From Rossellomorea marisflavi (GTDB lineage: Bacteria > Bacillota > Bacilli > Bacillales > Bacillaceae_B), in NCBI RefSeq assembly GCF_009806575.1, contig NZ_CP047095.1:1554001-1618000 (forward strand): a DNA stretch of 64,000 nucleotides, written 5' to 3'. Of the stretch, positions 63,275 through 64,000 are shown one piece after another; the stretch's first letter is position 1; every line of letters starts with the position of its first letter. A program made the position numbers and the translations under genes. The notes below the pieces were generated by a model. The model was not told where the DNA came from and ran no database searches. It saw nothing but the letters and a program-made list of their open reading frames with translations.

Positions 63275-64000
63275 GTGATCATCGTAGAGAATAATGCCAT
63301 TGAAGAAATCCCTTTTCTTCATCTGGTCAAAGAAGAATACCGTAATGAAGCGTTGCCGACATGTTTTTTCGTACATGGATTCACCAGTGCGAAGGAGCAT
63401 AATCTGCACTATGCATATTATTTAGCCGAGAAAGGGTTCAGAGTGATCCTGCCCGACTGTCTGGAGCACGGGGAGAGGGGGACCGGCAAGACGGAATATG
63501 AGCTGGGCAAAAGATTCTGGAACATCGTCATTCACACGATCAGGGAATTGAACACCCTCAAGGAGGCCTTTGCCCGGGATGGGCTCATTGATGGGGAGAG
63601 GATCGGTCTTGCCGGAACGAGCATGGGAGGAATCGTGACCCTGGGTGCCTTAACTCAATATGAATGGATCAACAGTGCCGTATCCCTCATGGGAAATCCC
63701 TCCTATGTGAAGCTTGCGCAGGCCCAGCTTGGCCAGCTCGAAAAAATGGGTTATGACAATCCTTTCACCGAAAAGCAGGTTGAAGAGATCCTTTCTGAGC
63801 TGGCTAGATTCGACCTCAGTCTGCAACCGGAAAAGCTGAACGGCCGTCCACTCATGTTCTGGCACGGGAAAAATGATAAAGTGGTACCGTTCCAACTTAC
63901 ATATGAAGCGTATACGGAACTCCTCCCTTTCTATGAAGGACGAGAGGATCGACTGGTCTTCCTTGAAGATCAGAAGGCCGATCACAAAGTCAGCCGCGAC
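63275..64000 (+). CDS. yitV: alpha/beta hydrolase YitV, partial at the right edge
   Basis: The first 242 residues are in the window, and only a short end is missing if the length follows B. subtilis YitV. The oxyanion region FFVHGFTSAKEH and the nucleophile elbow GTSMGG (serine 116) are present, with an aspartate in WHGKNDKVVP and the histidine in KADHKVS at the very edge. It is therefore probably an active esterase or peptidase of the DLH/S9-like type. The start is the GTG at 63275, nine bases after AAGGAG; there is no upstream ATG in frame with a ribosome site. Confidence 0.87.
   Translation, partial: MIIVENNAIEEIPFLHLVKEEYRNEALPTCFFVHGFTSAKEHNLHYAYYLAEKGFRVILPDCLEHGERGTGKTEYELGKRFWNIVIHTIRELNTLKEAFARDGLIDGERIGLAGTSMGGIVTLGALTQYEWINSAVSLMGNPSYVKLAQAQLGQLEKMGYDNPFTEKQVEEILSELARFDLSLQPEKLNGRPLMFWHGKNDKVVPFQLTYEAYTELLPFYEGREDRLVFLEDQKADHKVSRD

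Overview
The window looks like chromosomal DNA from a Gram-positive, spore-forming member of the Bacillaceae. The evidence is a hemEHY operon, a competence regulator ComK, a complete gerPA-gerPF spore-coat operon, addBA, sipV and many small Bacillus-only families (YhfH, YisL, YhjD, YitT, DUF3813). Gene order follows the Bacillus subtilis yhg-yhf-yhj-yis-yit arc closely. A carotenoid operon in place of lone yisP suggests a pigmented, possibly marine or halotolerant Bacillus/Rossellomorea-type organism; the genus is a guess. I found no prophage, transposase, CRISPR array, rRNA or tRNA.

Layout. 1-7.1 kb: haem turnover (hmoB fragment facing hemE-hemH-hemY), then a TetR regulator (yhgD) and its likely target yhgE, with three matching 23-bp operators. 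7.3-20.5 kb: a YtkA-like lipoprotein, yhfH, a metallo-beta-lactamase-fold protein, lipoate ligase lplJ, fatty-acyl-CoA ligase lcfB with a FadR-type box, an enoyl-CoA hydratase, a small kinase-like protein, a YeeE-type sulfur transporter, a cupin regulator divergent from azlCD, an M48 peptidase, a DUF421 protein, an IDEAL-domain protein and comK. 20.5-33.7 kb: yhjD, an S9 peptidase, yhjE-sipV, a secreted nuclease lipoprotein, addBA and an HNH gene. 33.7-38.3 kb: gerPF-gerPA (minus strand), a DUF418 protein, yisK and yisL. 38.4-48.5 kb: yisN, asnO, a three-gene C30-carotenoid operon, glnK-amtB and the MATE transporter yisQ. 48.5-56.7 kb: a maltodextrin island (neopullulanase, mdxEFG, membrane-anchored alpha-amylase, LacI regulator). 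56.7-64 kb: a stress-type SDR, CoA-disulfide reductase, yajQ, degV, yitT, small proteins, yitU and the start of yitV.

Three conserved genes (hemH, the HNH gene and the CoA-disulfide reductase) are each broken by a one-base deletion, every time in a run of G/C residues. Because hemH should be needed for haem synthesis, the common pattern points to homopolymer under-calling in the assembly rather than three independent pseudogenes.

I did not find a clearly new multi-gene system. The most interesting material is regulatory and contextual: the YhgD operator set beside the haem genes, two perfect GlnR/TnrA palindromes flanking the glnK-amtB promoter, a CodY-like palindrome before comK, LacI-type operators and tandem hairpins in the mdx operon, the carotenoid operon at the yisP locus, and the absence of sbcDC from the addBA operon.
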